Assembly: GCF_030265065.1 (NCBI RefSeq) | Contig: NC_080407.1 | Span: 56,585,666 to 56,649,665, forward strand | Source: Corythoichthys intestinalis | Taxonomy: Eukaryota; Chordata; Actinopteri; Syngnathiformes; Syngnathidae | Direction: 5' to 3' | Length of the DNA: 64,000 bases | Shown here: in pieces, positions 1 through 14,819 of the stretch | Numbering within the stretch: position 1 is the first letter of the stretch | Layout: every line of letters begins with the position of its first letter | Translations under genes and position numbers: made by a program | Notes under the pieces: generated by a model | Databases searched by the model: none | What the model was told of the DNA's origin: nothing | Seen by the model: the letters and a program-made list of their open reading frames with translations, nothing else

Positions 1-2382
<2,382 letters not shown>

Positions 2383-2465
2383 GACCGCCGCGTCCGTCGC
2401 TTCCCGTTCGTCCGAGCCCTGCTGCCGTGGGAAAAGCGCGCACAGCGCGCCACCCCAAACCTTTC

Positions 2466-2471
2466 AATAAA
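2466..2471 (+). promoter_or_regulatory. men1 polyadenylation signal
   Basis: A canonical AATAAA lies 84 bp after the men1 stop codon, implying a very short 3' UTR. No competing signal lies closer; another AATAAA-type sequence occurs near 2890. Confidence 0.7.
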
Positions 2472-2949
2472 ATCTACTTTATCCGGTCGCGCGCCCAATT
2501 TCACCAAGTGCTAGAAACGTAAAGATTGTATTACGCGTGACACCGACGGGTCCTTTTAGTAATAACATTTCAAAGACCCGAGAAAATAAAGTGACACATT
2601 TGTCCCTTATCAAGTGGGGGCTGGGGCAATGAATGGGACTCCAACGAACCAAAGTATCCGTCTTGATTTTGATTCACTTGTTGAAAAGACTGAAAGCTGT
2701 GAAAGTCCATCCATTTAGTATAGTTACTGTGTAACATTGTCCACTTCCACACTAAGGATAGCTTCTTTCTTGCTAGCTCGATGTTGCCTTACTTTGCATT
2801 TTTGTTTTTAGATGAAGTTTTTTCATTTGGTGAGTTGACGAGACCAGGCAGAACGGCTGTTGTGGGATTTTGTTTTTGTATCTGCAAGTAATAAAAGAGC
2901 CAAGAAACGGAGGCAAGTCTCAATGCGTCTTTATTCGTAACGAGCCGCG

Positions 2950-4100
2950 TTTTCCAATTCCGCGGTCGAGCCGGCCGCACTTTCTTTTCGGTTGCGTTTT
3001 CCTTTCAGCTTTTGCCGCACGGTGACAGACGACGACGCTTGGGTCTCAATCGGTTTTGACAGAAAATCATGGCTGTGACGTCACGCAGAAGTATGGCGGT
3101 CCGACGGGAAAGTCGCTCGCCTGTCGCATGGGTTCGAATCCCGCCGGCGTATTTTTCTAAATACAATGAATGACGGCTGCCTGACTTGTAAAAAAACACT
3201 TGTAAAATCAAGCACGCGTTTTCTATCAATGTGTCAAGTATATTGATGGATCATATTGGATTTGTGCCACAGAAACCAATGGAAAATGGGTAGCTGTCAT
3301 CATGAAAAAAGAAAAATCCACAAATAGCAAGGAGGGTACTTACTCCAAATGTGCACTGATAATGAAAAGGACAAATGACCTCACAGCTATTGAAGTTTGA
3401 ATCTTGTCAGTTAAAAAAATCGATCAACTGGAAAACCAAGAGTTGTGCCCCAACCTAAAAGAAGAGTACTTCTACCTTGCACTGCTTTTGGGTCAAAAGA
3501 TCAAATGGCCTAGGAGCTATTGAAGTTTGAAGCTAGTCATTCAATTCAAAAAAATCACCCAAACTGCGATGATCATTTGACCTTTCACCCCAAACCAGGG
3601 CAGGGTTGAAGTACTTTACTTGGAGATCAAGGCACACCTCTTAGTTTTCCAATTGAATCTATATACAACATTTTCATTTTTTTTTTTTTTTTTAAATGGA
3701 CTAGTTTCAAACTTCAAGCTAGCTGTGAGGTCATTTATTCATTATCAGTGCACATTCGTAGCACTTTCCTCGCTGTCTGTGGATTTTTCTTTTTTTCATT
3801 AAGACGGCTACACATTTTCCATTTGTTTCTGTAACTCGTAGCACAAATTGAATATGATCCGACAATATACTTGACACAATTATAGAAAATGCGTGCTTGA
3901 TTTTACAACAGCGGTTTTATTAGTTGGGCAGCCATCATTCATTTTTTGAATGAGAAAAATACAAGTAAATGAAATGGAGTGTAATGTAAGTGTAAACCGA
4001 TTGAAACCCACACACGTCGTCTGTCGCTGTGCGGTAAAACCTGAAAGGAAAACGCAACTGAAAAGAAAGTGCGGCTGCCTTGACCACGCAATTAGAAAAC
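2950..4100. repeat. long imperfect palindrome (foldback element)
   Basis: The left half (about 2950-3545) and the right half (about 3560-4100) are reverse complements with scattered mismatches. For example, the AAAGTGCGG/CCGCACTTT region at 2980-3030 pairs with 4030-4075, and the segment around 3200-3330 pairs with 3750-3890. The loop is small. The left arm carries about 100 bp not found in the right arm (about 3065-3165), including a GGTTCGAATCC box-B-like motif at 3131-3141. It fills most of the men1-map4k2 intergenic space. No transposase was seen and no family recognised. It is probably a non-autonomous foldback DNA element, or two copies of one repeat inserted head to head. Confidence 0.75.
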
Positions 4101-4393
4101 TTCCCGATGTTCTATTTCACGAATGAACATGGGCTTTTGTAGGCGGCGACAGTCGCTTGGACTGGACGTCGGTGGCACTGAAACGACACGATTCACTGTA
4201 AAATCATCCCTGTTTTATTTCTTTTTTGCCGGTTGGTATTGTCCGCCATTTGTCTCATCGCGCGCTTGTTTCTTTAAAGGGGGAGCTGTCCAATTGAAGT
4301 TCTTTGTCCTCCCACTCCAGCAGCAAAGCAAAGAGCGCCGCCTAGAATGAAGCACATCAACATCAGCAGCAGCAGCAGCAGTAGCGAACCGAC

Positions 4394-7300
4394 ATGGACC
4401 GGATCGGAGTGTCGTTCCTCGACCCTTTGGACGACTACGAGCTCCTCCACAGGATCGGGTGCGGCACCTACGGGGACGTCTTCAAGGTGAGACGCGCTCC
4501 TTTCTCGCCTGCGCCCGTGATTAGCGCCAAAGTGTGCGGCAGTGCAAAACTTGTTTGCGCTTCCTGCACTGCCAATTCGTGTCGCTCCAAAAATGCACCA
4601 ATTGTTTGTTCTACTAACTCTCAAATTGGATTTTGTTGCCGTAACTGGTCTTGGTTTTTGGAGATGATTTTTTTCTTTTTATTGCAAAAACGGATTTTCA
4701 TGATCTTGGACTTGATCTCAACTCGTTAAAGTCTGGTGTTACATACTAAACACGCAAACATTTCTCACCTGGTACACACAACTGTCGTGAGTCAACTGCT
4801 TGATGCTAACTACACAGTCATAGAATTGAAGAATTTCACTACTATACTGTAGTTCAGTTTTGCCTGAATGTTAAGCAGTTCCTGTCTACAATTATACCAA
4901 AGTTTTCCGACTAGAGTAATGCTGCACCGTTACTAGTAAAGCTAAGCTAAAACTAAGGCAATTGATCGCATTGGTAGAATGACCGTAGTGAAATACTTGG
5001 AATGTCACTGTCTTTCCCCCTCCCGCGAAGGCGACAAAGTGCGACCGGTGGAAGACAATGGCCCATTTTGGCTTGGCTCACCCAAAAAATGCTTGGCGGG
5101 CGGAAAAAAAAATGAGCTCTCCGCCTCCGGAGGCTTCATTGGCACTTTTGTTCTTGGATATAGCTATAGAGCGGCGACCTACGACTGGAGCCGGCGTATC
5201 GACGCGGGCCACAATTTGGGGCGAGGTGGCATGGTATCTAACTCTTTTACAAGTTACAGGAAGCGCGCTTCTCAAACAGGAAGGAAAACAGGAAGTTGAC
5301 GCGGACGCCAGAGCTGCCGTTCGCGTCTCTTATTATATTGGCCGCAATTTCCAACAGAATGGAATCCAGCTGGAAATGTTTTTTGGCTTTTGTTCTTCAG
5401 GCTCGCAACATCCGCACGTCCGAACTGGCCGCCGTCAAGATCGTCAAGCTGGACGCATGTCAGTCAGAAGCCGTTTTCTCCGCCGTCGGGGTGGGGGAAA
5501 TCTCTGACCTCGAGGCCGTTGTGTGGATTGCGCAGGTGATGACATCACGTCCATACAACAGGAAATCACCATGATGAAGGAATGCCAGCACAAGAACATC
5601 GTGGCCTACTTTGGTAGCTACCACAGGTAGTTGAAGGCAGAGCGGCAAAATCTGACGGAACCGACGTGAAGCCCAGGACTTTGCTTTCGCGGCAGGAACG
5701 CCAAACTCTGGATCTGCATGGAATACTGCGGCGGAGGCTCCCTTCAGGATATCTACCACGGTGCGAGTAGATTTTTCTTCCTCACTTCTTCCACTAACTC
5801 TCTTGTCGTTCCCCAAAGTCACCGGTCCGTTAAAGGAGAAACAGATTGCGTACGTGTCCAGAGAAAGCCTCCAGGTAAAAACAAACACAAAAGGCCTCGT
5901 CTCAGTGTTTTCTCAAAATGTGAGTCCTTTTGCTCATAGCCTCACAAAATTAACCATTCTGCTTTTCAATTCTTCTGCAACGCATTCAATGTTTGTTATA
6001 GGATGACTATTGACCCCACAATCTAGAGTGATTCTTTTCCACCCCGTAGGGTTTATATCATCTGCACGAAACGGGCAAAATGCATCGAGATATCAAGGTA
6101 CGGCCAGCGCCGGCCGGCCGCGTTTGGATTTCGGGCCGCGTTGAAACGTAGCGACTTCCCACAGGGCGCCAACATCCTTTTGACGGAACGAGGAGACGTC
6201 AAACTGGGTCGGTGGCCGGCGACCCGACGCGGACGGCGCGCGCGCGCGCGACGCTCAACTCACTCCGCGCGTGTTCCCCCTAGCGGATTTCGGCGTGGCG
6301 GCGGAGATCAGCGCCTCCGTCGCCAAAAGGAAGTCTTTCATCGGAACGCCCTACTGGTGGGGGCGCTCGTTTCGCCACGCCGCCGTAGAGGAATTTTGAC
6401 ACGGATGGCTCCGCGCGCTCGCAGGATGGCTCCGGAGGTGGCGGCGGCGGCGGAGAAGAAGGGCGGCTACGACCACCTGTGCGACATCTGGGCCGTCGGC
6501 ATCACGGCCATCGAGCTGGCCGAGCTCCGGCCGCCCATGTTCGACCTTCACCCGATGAGGTGAGAGAGAACCGGGCGGCGCCGATCGGATCTCAACGGCG
6601 CTCCAAAAATCTTTCAGAGCTTTGATGCTCATGTCCAAGAGCGGCTTCCGACCCCCGAAACTGAAGGAAAAAAACAAATGGTGAGTTTGAACCGGCCGTA
6701 CCAGCGTTAGTTCTCCCGATATCGGACCGTTTCGCTCTGGCAGGTCCCCGACCTTTCGAAGCTTCGTCAAGACGGCGCTCGTTAAAAACCCTCGAAAAAG
6801 GCCGCCCGCCGAGAGGCTGCTGCAGGTGGGCGGGCCGCCTCGGGCCGTTTCCACGGTAGCCGGCCTCCGGCTGACGTTCCTTCCTCTCCAGCATCCGTTT
6901 GTGACGCAATTGTTGACCCGGAACCTGGCGATCGAGCTGCTGGACGCCGCCAACGACCCCGAACCGCACGCCTCGTACGGCGCGGAGGACCTCGACCCGG
7001 AGGTCCGGTTCAGGAGCCGGAAACCCCGGCGTGGGCGCCACGTTGACGTGTCGTCTCTGTTGACAGATGGACTCGGAGGCGCCGGACAAGATCCCTTCGG
7101 CGGGGAAACGTCTGTCTGTCAAGAGAACGGTGTCCGAAGAACAATGTGAGTCTTGTGAGGACAACACCCGGAGAATTGGCAGCTCCTACCCGGACTTCTA
7201 GATACTGTTTGTGTTGAAGAGTGACGAGTTTCAAGTGGCGTCACCGTTACGATGTACTAAATGAGGACAAAAGCCCCTCAGTTGCCGCGTCCGAGGCAGC

Positions 7301-10300
7301 CCTCGTCCACACGTGTGGGACGGAGGGCCCGCTACCGCCGTGAATGGCACTGACAACATGCTAGTTTGTGACAGGCGCGGGTACTTTTATAGGACTTTGT
7401 GGGGAGTGCTTCGCTGAAATTGCCATTTTCTGTAGAGATTTTTTTTGTACCCTATTTGTTTTTTTTTTTTGCAGTTGACCAAGTGACGTTCGGGACCCCG
7501 CTCAGGAAAGTTGGCGAACCTTATCCTGATTCGGTAATGAACGTTTAAACTCCTACGTTAAGATTCACGTACCCGAGCCAACGCGGTCGTATCCACCCCG
7601 ACAGAGCTCCTACGACGACGCCGACGACTGGAGCTTGTCCGGAGAAGAAGAAGACCGCTCACCGTAAGATGCCCCCTCCGTGTCGTATCCAAATAAGAAT
7701 CCGTCCCTGCCAAAAGCAGTTTGACTTCTATCGCCGTCGATGGCGTTCGACAAACCACATCCGCGATATGTCGTCGTTAGTTCTATTCTTGGCTCGAGAG
7801 TCGACTGGAAAAAGTCGGCTCGGGGTCTTGTAGCCTTTGTCGGCAGTCTTTTAGGAGCCGTTAGTGTGGAGCCACGCCCGGTTCCTTCCCCGCCATTGTT
7901 TTGGGCCACGGGGGCCTATAAACAGCAGGTCTTCCTGTTGCAGGAGCCTGTTGGAATGTGTGGAGCAAGCTCTCCAGCTGAGGTAGGCCACGTCCATACT
8001 GTCCCTATCGTGACGTAAACGTCGGCATCCTTGTTTTTAGACAACCCGCTCCTAATTCAGACCCTAAAATTTGCCGCCGTGCCAGTCATCTGGATTTTCC
8101 CTGCGATTCACTGCAAACCCACTGATCCGCAGCTTTGTGTGAGCGTGTTCATGCCTTGTCCTCCCCATTTTGTTGTAGTGTTTGGCCTCGGTCGTCCCGT
8201 CTCTCATTTGGCGTGAGCCCGTCTGACGTTGATCAGGATTTTTTCTTTTTCAGGAGGTTAACCATAAGGAGGGCACCATCCACTGACGTGAGTGATGAGT
8301 TAGGGCAGCCAATGAGTCGGAGAAGAACCATTGACCGGATGCGCTCCAATCTTCCAGGGAAGCGTGAGGAGCGGTTCGTTCAGCCCGACCACGGCGTCCC
8401 TGCCCGCCTTTTGCTCTTCGAGCATCAACACCCGCAACAGAGACGCGACGCAGAGCCGCACGCTCGGCCCGCTCGCTCCGGCCGCCGCTTCCGGTACGAG
8501 TCCTTCGCCACGCGCGGCGGACCATACGCGTATTACGGTACGAATAACCGTCCCTCCGCAGTTTTGTCCCGCTGCTCGGCCACGCGAGATGTCCGGCGGC
8601 GCGGCGGCAACGACGACGACGACCCGTGTCCGCCCGCCGGGGGCGCGGCGACAGCAGAGATTAGAAAAGAGACGGGACTATCTCCCGAATGGCGCACCCT
8701 GAGAAAAAAGACGGAAGAATCTGTGAGTTCAAAAATTCATTTGGGTTGAATTCAGTTTTGTAGCTTAGGCTAAGAGTCGCGTGGCAAACGTTCCCGATAA
8801 ACGGGGGTTGGTCGTACCTTTGCGGTATCTCTAGAGAGCCGATTTTCACGGACTTCCTCCGACCCCTCGAGTCCACGTGAGTATCCGATCCAAGCGCGTC
8901 CATCAGTTGTCCCCGGATTTGATGGATGGCGTTGGCGGTCGTGTGTTTTTGTGCGTGGCGTAGATGGGGGCTTGCTTCTCCAAAGTGTTCAACGGCTGCC
9001 CTCTGAAAATCCACTGCGCCGTCACCTGGATTTCCCCCAGTTCCAGAGGTCAAATATTGCTAGTTATTCAAAAGGAAACGCTTGGCGTTGACAGTTCCTC
9101 TTCCTCTTAGATCAGTATCTTATTCTTGGGGCAGAGGAGGGAATCTACACCCTCAATCTCAATGAACTTCACGAAGATACACTAGAGAAGGTAAAAGAAA
9201 TTCCAAATGGGATCCTCGGCCTGGTGTTTCTTATTTACAGTACTATTTGCGGTCCCTCCCGCAGCTGCTACCTCAACGATGCACGTGGCTGTACGTGATG
9301 AACGACGTGCTGATGTCCGTGTCTGGTAACGTCTCCGTAGGAACGCCGTCCGTCCGCCCGCCCCGGCCGGGCCCCGCTCTCACCGTCCGAAATCCCTCCG
9401 CGCCGCAGGCAAATCGTCGCAGCTTTATTCCCACGGTCTGACCGCTCTGTTCGAGCAGAAGGGACATTTGGCGAAAAAGCACGGCGGCCCGTCGCGGAGC
9501 GGCACCAGGTAGGACGGACTCCGCGCGGTCGCTTTTGTGTCTGTCTCAAAGATGGATGTTTGACGCCGCAGAAAGTGCGCCTCCGCGAAGATCCCAGACA
9601 CCAAAGGATGCAGGAGGTGTAGCGTCGGTAAGGTGGCGGCGGCGGCGGCGGCGGCGGATGTCTCTCGAGTCCACGTCTCACGCGAGCTTTCTCTCTCAGC
9701 TCGAAACCCTTACACGGACAGTACTTTTCTCTGCGGAGCGGTTCCGTCCGGTCTAGTTCTGCTCTTATGGTATGAGCCTCTCCAGAAGTTCATGCACCTG
9801 AAGGTATGTAGAACTTTGGAGATCACGCGGCCAAAGTCGAAGGCTTTCGCATAGCTGCCGATTGATTGAAGTCATGGACGAATTGGTTTCATTCATCCGC
9901 TCGTTGGACGACAAACATTTCACGTGCCGCAGAATCGTTTCAGGAGACTCCAAACAAAGAGAGGAGCGATTTCACGGCGGTAGTTTGACATTTTGTTCCA
10001 CTCGTAGCAGCTGGCGGCGAGGCTACCCGACCCTCTGGTGACCTTTGAACTGCTGGTGTCGGACACGGACGAGTTCCCGCAGTTGTGCGTCGGAGTGAGG
10101 GATTGCGCCGACGGGAGCCTCCGCTTCGATATCATAGAGCTGAACGGCTCGCCCGTTTCAGAGCCGGGTACGACCGTTCCTCTCGATCCCGTTACGAACG
10201 GAATACGCGACCGAGGATCTTCTTTTGCAGAGAGCGGGGCTCTGGAGGCGGTGCGGGTCATCCAGTTGGACCGAGACACTCTTCTGATAGCATTAGAAAG

Positions 10301-10972
10301 TAAGCTCGCGCCGTCATCCGCCAAATCTTTCCAACGCGACGGCCAAATTGGACTTTTGGCGCTACAGAAAGGGTAAAGATTGTTAACCTGCGGGGCTTCC
10401 CGTCCGAGGAGCCGGCTGCCGAAATGTTGTTCGACTTCCCCATCGAAACGCTAGGTAAAAAGGTCAAAATAAAATGTCGTTTTTCAGTTTGTCTGATATG
10501 GGTTTGGCAGTTTGTTTGCAGGACAGCGCGCTAGCCTTCTGGAAGCACGGCCTTAAAGGGAAGAGTTTTCATTCAAATGAGGTGACGGAAGTGATAGATC
10601 GGTGTGCTCGCCTGCCGGCGGTAAATTGCTGAATCCGACTTGATTTGCAGGTAACCCAAGAAATCACAGATGAGAGTCGAGTATTCCGAGTTTTGGGAAC
10701 AAACAGGTATATCGGTCGGTCGGTCGGTCGGTCGGTCGGTCGCAGGTTTACGTTACTACCAGGTCAATACCGAGACGGCTAAATAGAGCTTGACAATTTT
10801 CATCTGGAATTTCCGATTGTCTTCAGTATGACTTTTGTCTCCCGAGGACGGAGAGAAATGGCTTATTTTGTCTTCCGTCCGCAGGGACATCATTCTTCAG
10901 AGCACGCCGACAAACGAGCCGTCGGCGCCGAGCAACGTTTACATTCTGACGGGCCACGAAAGCAGCTATTGA
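4394..10972 (+). CDS. map4k2: mitogen-activated protein kinase kinase kinase kinase 2 (GCK)
   Basis: STE20-family germinal-centre kinase acting upstream of JNK/p38. Thirty-two exons: 4394-4486, 5401-5458, 5536-5626, 5696-5760, 5819-5874, 6050-6097, 6165-6207, 6284-6356, 6425-6559, 6618-6680, 6744-6825, 6892-7002, 7067-7145, 7475-7533, 7605-7663, 7944-7982, 8254-8287, 8358-8493, 8562-8722, 8835-8876, 8964-9048, 9111-9190, 9265-9325, 9409-9508, 9572-9627, 9700-9803, 10008-10167, 10231-10299, 10368-10454, 10511-10581, 10651-10706, 10885-10972; 847 residues (human about 820). The kinase domain shows the [10 protein letters not shown] glycine loop, Lys44 (AAVKIVK), HRDIK (Asp135) and DFG (Asp153). 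A disordered linker follows, then the citron-homology (CNH) domain beginning at [13 protein letters not shown] and ending [26 protein letters not shown] favours MAP4K2 within the MAP4K1/2/3/5 group. The weakest models are the linker exons 8254-8722. Confidence 0.95.
10709..10743 (+). repeat. (TCGG)n microsatellite in map4k2 intron
   Basis: About eight tandem TCGG units just after the donor at 10707. Confidence 0.9.
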
Positions 10973-11034
10973 AACTGGAGACCACGTCTAGAAAGGGGAA
11001 CCGGAGCTCGTGCTAACTGGAAACATATTTATTC

Positions 11035-11040
11035 AATAAA
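11035..11040 (+). promoter_or_regulatory. map4k2 polyadenylation signal
   Basis: AATAAA 63 bp after the stop codon, consistent with a short 3' UTR. Confidence 0.7.
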
Positions 11041-11549
11041 GTTCTTTGTGAGAAATAGGACTTATTTAAGCGTCTATGTACATACGGTGACATTATTTAT
11101 GGGACGTGAACTGTTGAACACTCCCCTATCTCTGAGATAGATGAAAATAATTTGCATGGCGTTTTACCAGCTTGCATCAATTTCTCACGTGATCACAATG
11201 TTTGGGGTTTGGATGACCAAACGTTCCTATTTTGCTCTCACTAAACATGTATCGCAAATAAAATGAACCCAATTCTATGTATACATAAAAGTGTGCTGTC
11301 TTCAACATACATGCTGTATATTTTGACATCATACGGCAGGCAGGTTGATTGCCACTCAACTGCGTGGCCCATATCGACAAATATCGGTCGCTCCGTTCAA
11401 TTGAAAGTGCGATTTAACACCGTATGACGAAAAGCGTATGGCTGGGAATCAAGCCAAAAACGTCACCTACGCCGAGGGTAGCCCACAAAATACTGCAGTT
11501 TCTTTTGTGACAGTGGGAGGGCAGCAACGTGCCTCCTTTGTGGCGTTCG

Positions 11550-11649
11550 TTCTGTCGCACGAACAGAGGAAGACGCGACATCCGGCCTTGACTGGAGGCG
11601 CCATTTCGCTTCCCGTTCATTGGTTTCGAGGCCTCTTTTCGTTTTGCCT
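11550..11649 (+). other. candidate promoter / 5' UTR exon of the rbm4-type gene
   Basis: A GGCGCCATTT motif (YY1-like, common at vertebrate promoters) at about 11597 is followed by a strong donor, GCCTG|GTAAGT, at 11650. A matching acceptor (CTCTTTCCAG, ending about 12880) precedes the rbm4 ATG. A non-coding first exon splicing over the hAT insertion at 12082-12710 is the simplest reading. The exact transcription start is not visible. The rest of 11045-12080 shows nothing else I can name. Confidence 0.35.
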
Positions 11650-12081
11650 GGTAAGTTGGTCGTTTGACGCGAAAACGCGCACTTCTAAACCCGATCGGAG
11701 GGGATCATTCAAGCTTTCCTCTTGTCACCTGCTGAGCTCAACTCCATTTCGGTCAAATTGAACGCCTCTGAGAACGGACGGGCCGCCGGTTAGCCGAACT
11801 GCCGTGAAGAATAGTTTCGATTGGGTCCGTGCACGCTAATTGAAGAATAGTTTCGATTGAGTTCGTGCACGCTAACGTCGTCAATAGAATGTCACTTTGG
11901 ACGAACTGTCCTGTAGTTGAAGAGGTACTTTTTGAGACTCGCAAGCATAGTTTAGCATGACGTAGCCGCCTGCCGCGAGACGTTGTTTGCGACGCGCTAC
12001 GTCATAGCAACCGAACGAGCTAGCGTTGATGACCTAGCTCAGCCGAGGTACGCTCTTATTAGGATTGACTATTGGTTTGCT

Positions 12082-12710
12082 CAGGGGTCGGCAACCTAAA
12101 ATGTTGAAAGAGCCATTTTGGAGCCAAAAAAAAAAAAAACAAATGTCTGGAGCCACTAAAAATGAAAAGCCTTATTCAGTATATCCCTAACCTTAGACAT
12201 GCTGTATGTATCTATATTAACCCCACTATCACGATGACTAAAGTGGCTACAAATACATAACGGGCCTTCGTGATGAGCGTATTATCTGCACTGTAAGGCG
12301 CCCCCGAATTTTCTCAAAAGCAGGCAATGCGCCTTATAATCCGACGTACCTTAAATACTGGTGTTCGTCATGGCATGACACATTCTATTTAGCTCAGCTC
12401 CACCTTGTGGATGCAGAACACAATGCCAACCACTACTACTTCAACTGCTGTGCCCTATACATGAAAACGCTTTTAAAATGGGCCATTCGTTGAAGGTGGA
12501 AATGTTCATTTTTCCTACGAAGAATGACACGCCTCTTATTTACTCTTTTGTACGATGCTGCCTCAAGTTTAACATCATTGTAATATTAAGGCATGACAAG
12601 AATGTTTGCGTCATGTTTGTCCTGCAGAAATCATATTAAAACTGAAAAATCCCCCATCAGTTTCAAACATTTTTGGGCAGCGCTAAAGAGCCGCAGGTCG
12701 CCGACCCCCG
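12082..12710. mobile_element. non-autonomous hAT-like element
   Basis: It begins CAGGGGTCGGCAACC and ends with the matching inverted terminal repeat GGTCGCCGACCCCCG. It is flanked by 8-bp target-site duplications, GGTTTGCT (12074-12081) and GGTTAGCT (12711-12718), with one mismatch. An 8-bp duplication and CAGGGGTCGGCAACC-type ends are typical of hAT/Charlie-like elements. No transposase coding was recognised. Confidence 0.8.
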
Positions 12711-12902
12711 GGTTAGCTCCATTCCCTCGCACTAGGCTGCGGTCGTCCTGTACGTTCGCCATCTCGTTACGGAAGCGTCGAATATGTACAAAGTTGGCAT
12801 TTTCCGATAGCAAATGATGATTTTATTTGATTTTTTTGTCTGCCTCCGCACCAAAACGATTGTCGTCCGACTCTTTCCAGGATCCGCCGAGCGCCCGCGG
12901 TC

Positions 12903-14460
12903 ATGGTGAAAATTTTTATCGGCAACGTGGCGAGCGACACCAGCCCGGCCGAGCTGCGCGGTCTCTTCGAGAAGTACGGCGAGGTGACGGAGTGCGACGT
13001 GGTCAAAAACTTCGGCTTCGTCCACATGAGCGACCTGGCCCAGGCCGAGGAGGCCATCCGGAACCTCCACCGGGAAAAGCTGAACGGCTGGCCCATGAAC
13101 GTGGAGCTGAGCAAGGGCAGGCCCAAGTCCAGCACCAAGCTGCACGTGGGCAACCTGGGCGAAGGGGTCACGGCCGACGTGTTGCGGGCTAAATTCCAAG
13201 AGTTCGGCAGCGTCGTGGAATGCGACGTCGTCAAGGACTATGCCTTCGTTCACATGGAGCGAATGGAGGATGCCATGGATGCCATTAATAAGATGGACAA
13301 CACCGCCTTTAAAGGTGAACCCTCGGTTTTGGTGCTCTACGCTGTCCGTAAATTTGGATCGCGCGCCCCCCTAAAACGGATTTCCCCCCTCCGGCGAACG
13401 TGGTTTCTGGCTAGCTACTAAAAGCGCTAAATAGTGTTTGCTGCAGTTGCGGTATCGATTTTTTTAAAAAGAACCCTATTCCCATCGTATTGACCTTCCA
13501 ATGTTTTGGGTTCGCGCGCTCTCTAAAAGTACACTTAGGAAACGGCGATGTCACAACGCTTTGGTCCAACAAAGGACATAAATCCAATCCTCTGAGATTT
13601 CAATGCGGTTGTTCCAGTTCAATCCTGTTCCCGGCACAGCGTACGACCCGACCGGTTAAAGCGGCCGTTCTTCGTTGGGCGATTGCTCGTTTTTTTTTTT
13701 TTTTTTTTTTTGTTTCCCCCCCCCCCCCGGCTCGGCCGGCGCCTCCGTCTCATGCGTGTCTTCTCTCTCCTTACAAGGCAAACTGATGAGCGTACGACTG
13801 TCCACCAGTCGGCTGCGCACGACTCCGGGAATGGGAGATCATACCGGCTGCTTTGTCTGCGGAAAACACGGTCACTGGTCGAAAGACTGTCCAGTCGATC
13901 GCAACAATAGCCACGGCGACGACGCGAGAGGTTTCGGCGGCCGGGGCCGCCCGCGCGGTCCCCCGGCTTTCGGCAGGGGCGGCTACGGAACGGCCGCTAA
14001 TTTCACGCCCGGCGCGCCGTTTAATCGGCCTAGTTTCGGGATGCCGCCCCCTCCTCGGAGGCCCGGCGGCCCCGAGGCGGGGGACCGCTACGGCGAGAGG
14101 TCTCCGCTTTACGAACGAGACCGCGGCGTCGACCACTACGAGAAGTACAGAGCCCGCCCTTACGGCGGGAGCTATTTCGAAGAGCGCCGCACGTCCTATA
14201 TCCCGCCTCCCCCGCCGCCGCCGCCCCCTCCCTCGGAGTTCTCGGATCCGTACGAGCGGCGTCTTCCGCCGGCTCCCGCGCCGGCCCCTCCTTCCGCTTA
14301 CTACGCGAAAGAGCGCGACCCGATCCGCCGGGTACCCGTCGCCCCGGCGGGCTACGGCTTTGAGCGGAAGCGGCTATCCCCCCCCGCGGCCGCCGGCAGA
14401 GGCGCCTACGCGCCGCCGCGGCCCAAGGAGTATTTCGCCCCACGTTTCGCTCCGTACTAA
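12903..14460 (+). CDS. rbm4: RNA-binding protein of the RBM4/Lark family
   Basis: Two coding exons, 12903-13314 and 13778-14460, encode 364 residues. RRM1 starts at [12 protein letters not shown] (about residues 1-70). RRM2 covers about residues 78-146 ([10 protein letters not shown] and [12 protein letters not shown]). A retroviral-type CCHC zinc knuckle follows, with Cys162, Cys165, His170 and Cys175. The two-RRM plus CCHC order is diagnostic of RBM4, a splicing and translation regulator that shuttles between nucleus and cytoplasm. The C-terminal half is low complexity, rich in Gly, Arg, Tyr and Pro with a run of ten prolines, rather than the alanine-rich tail I recall for human RBM4. Teleosts have several rbm4 paralogues, and which one this is cannot be decided here. 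The intron includes a T-run and a C-run just upstream of the acceptor. A 3' UTR intron is possible (donor about 14469, acceptor about 14552). Confidence 0.93.
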
Positions 14461-14808
14461 AACCCACGGTAAGTCTCCGACTCCCGACCGGCGTCGCCCG
14501 TGAAGCCGGGACGACAAATTCACGTTCTTTTTTTTATTCCTGTCCTTTCTAGGTCTCGGACTTTATTTTTGGGCTCAAGCTTCCAGGCTCTCACGTTCCC
14601 GGTGCCGCCTTCTGCTCATTTTTTCAACATATATTTTTGCATCGTCGGCTCATCGACACATTCTTTTACTTTGATTTCGTTCTAATCGCACGGAAATCGA
14701 CCCTTTTTCGGCCTGGGGATTTCTTTTACAGGCGTGTCATTGAAATGTTTCGTCGGTTCGTTTCTGGTGTGTGACGGGCGGAAGATTTCTTTCCGTTTCC
14801 TGTTTTGT

Positions 14809-14814
14809 ATTAAA
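14809..14814 (+). promoter_or_regulatory. rbm4 polyadenylation signal (ATTAAA)
   Basis: ATTAAA lies about 350 bp after the stop, followed by TG-rich sequence. A second candidate, AATAAA, lies near 15047. Either could be used. Confidence 0.45.
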
Positions 14815-14819
14815 GGGTA

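Noticed and set aside
3065-3165. Possible functional tRNA gene (GGTTCGAATCC box-B)
   Set aside because: I could not fold an acceptor stem or find a convincing A-box at the right distance; it sits inside one arm of a repeat, so it is better read as a repeat-borne tRNA-like scrap.
8288-8357. Read-through of the open frame between map4k2 linker exons
   Set aside because: The frame is open, but a strong GTGAGT donor and a TTCCAG acceptor define a 70-bp intron that keeps phase and leads into the following exon; still, the linker is poorly conserved, so this is the less secure part of the model.
9930-9990. Extra map4k2 exon between 9803 and 10008 (a CCGCAG acceptor near 9934)
   Set aside because: It would break the family spacing LK...[12 protein letters not shown], and no phase-compatible donor yields a family-like sequence; direct joining with acceptor at 10007 aligns without gaps.
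10709-10743. CRISPR-like or regulatory array
   Set aside because: A simple TCGG microsatellite with no spacers, in a vertebrate intron.
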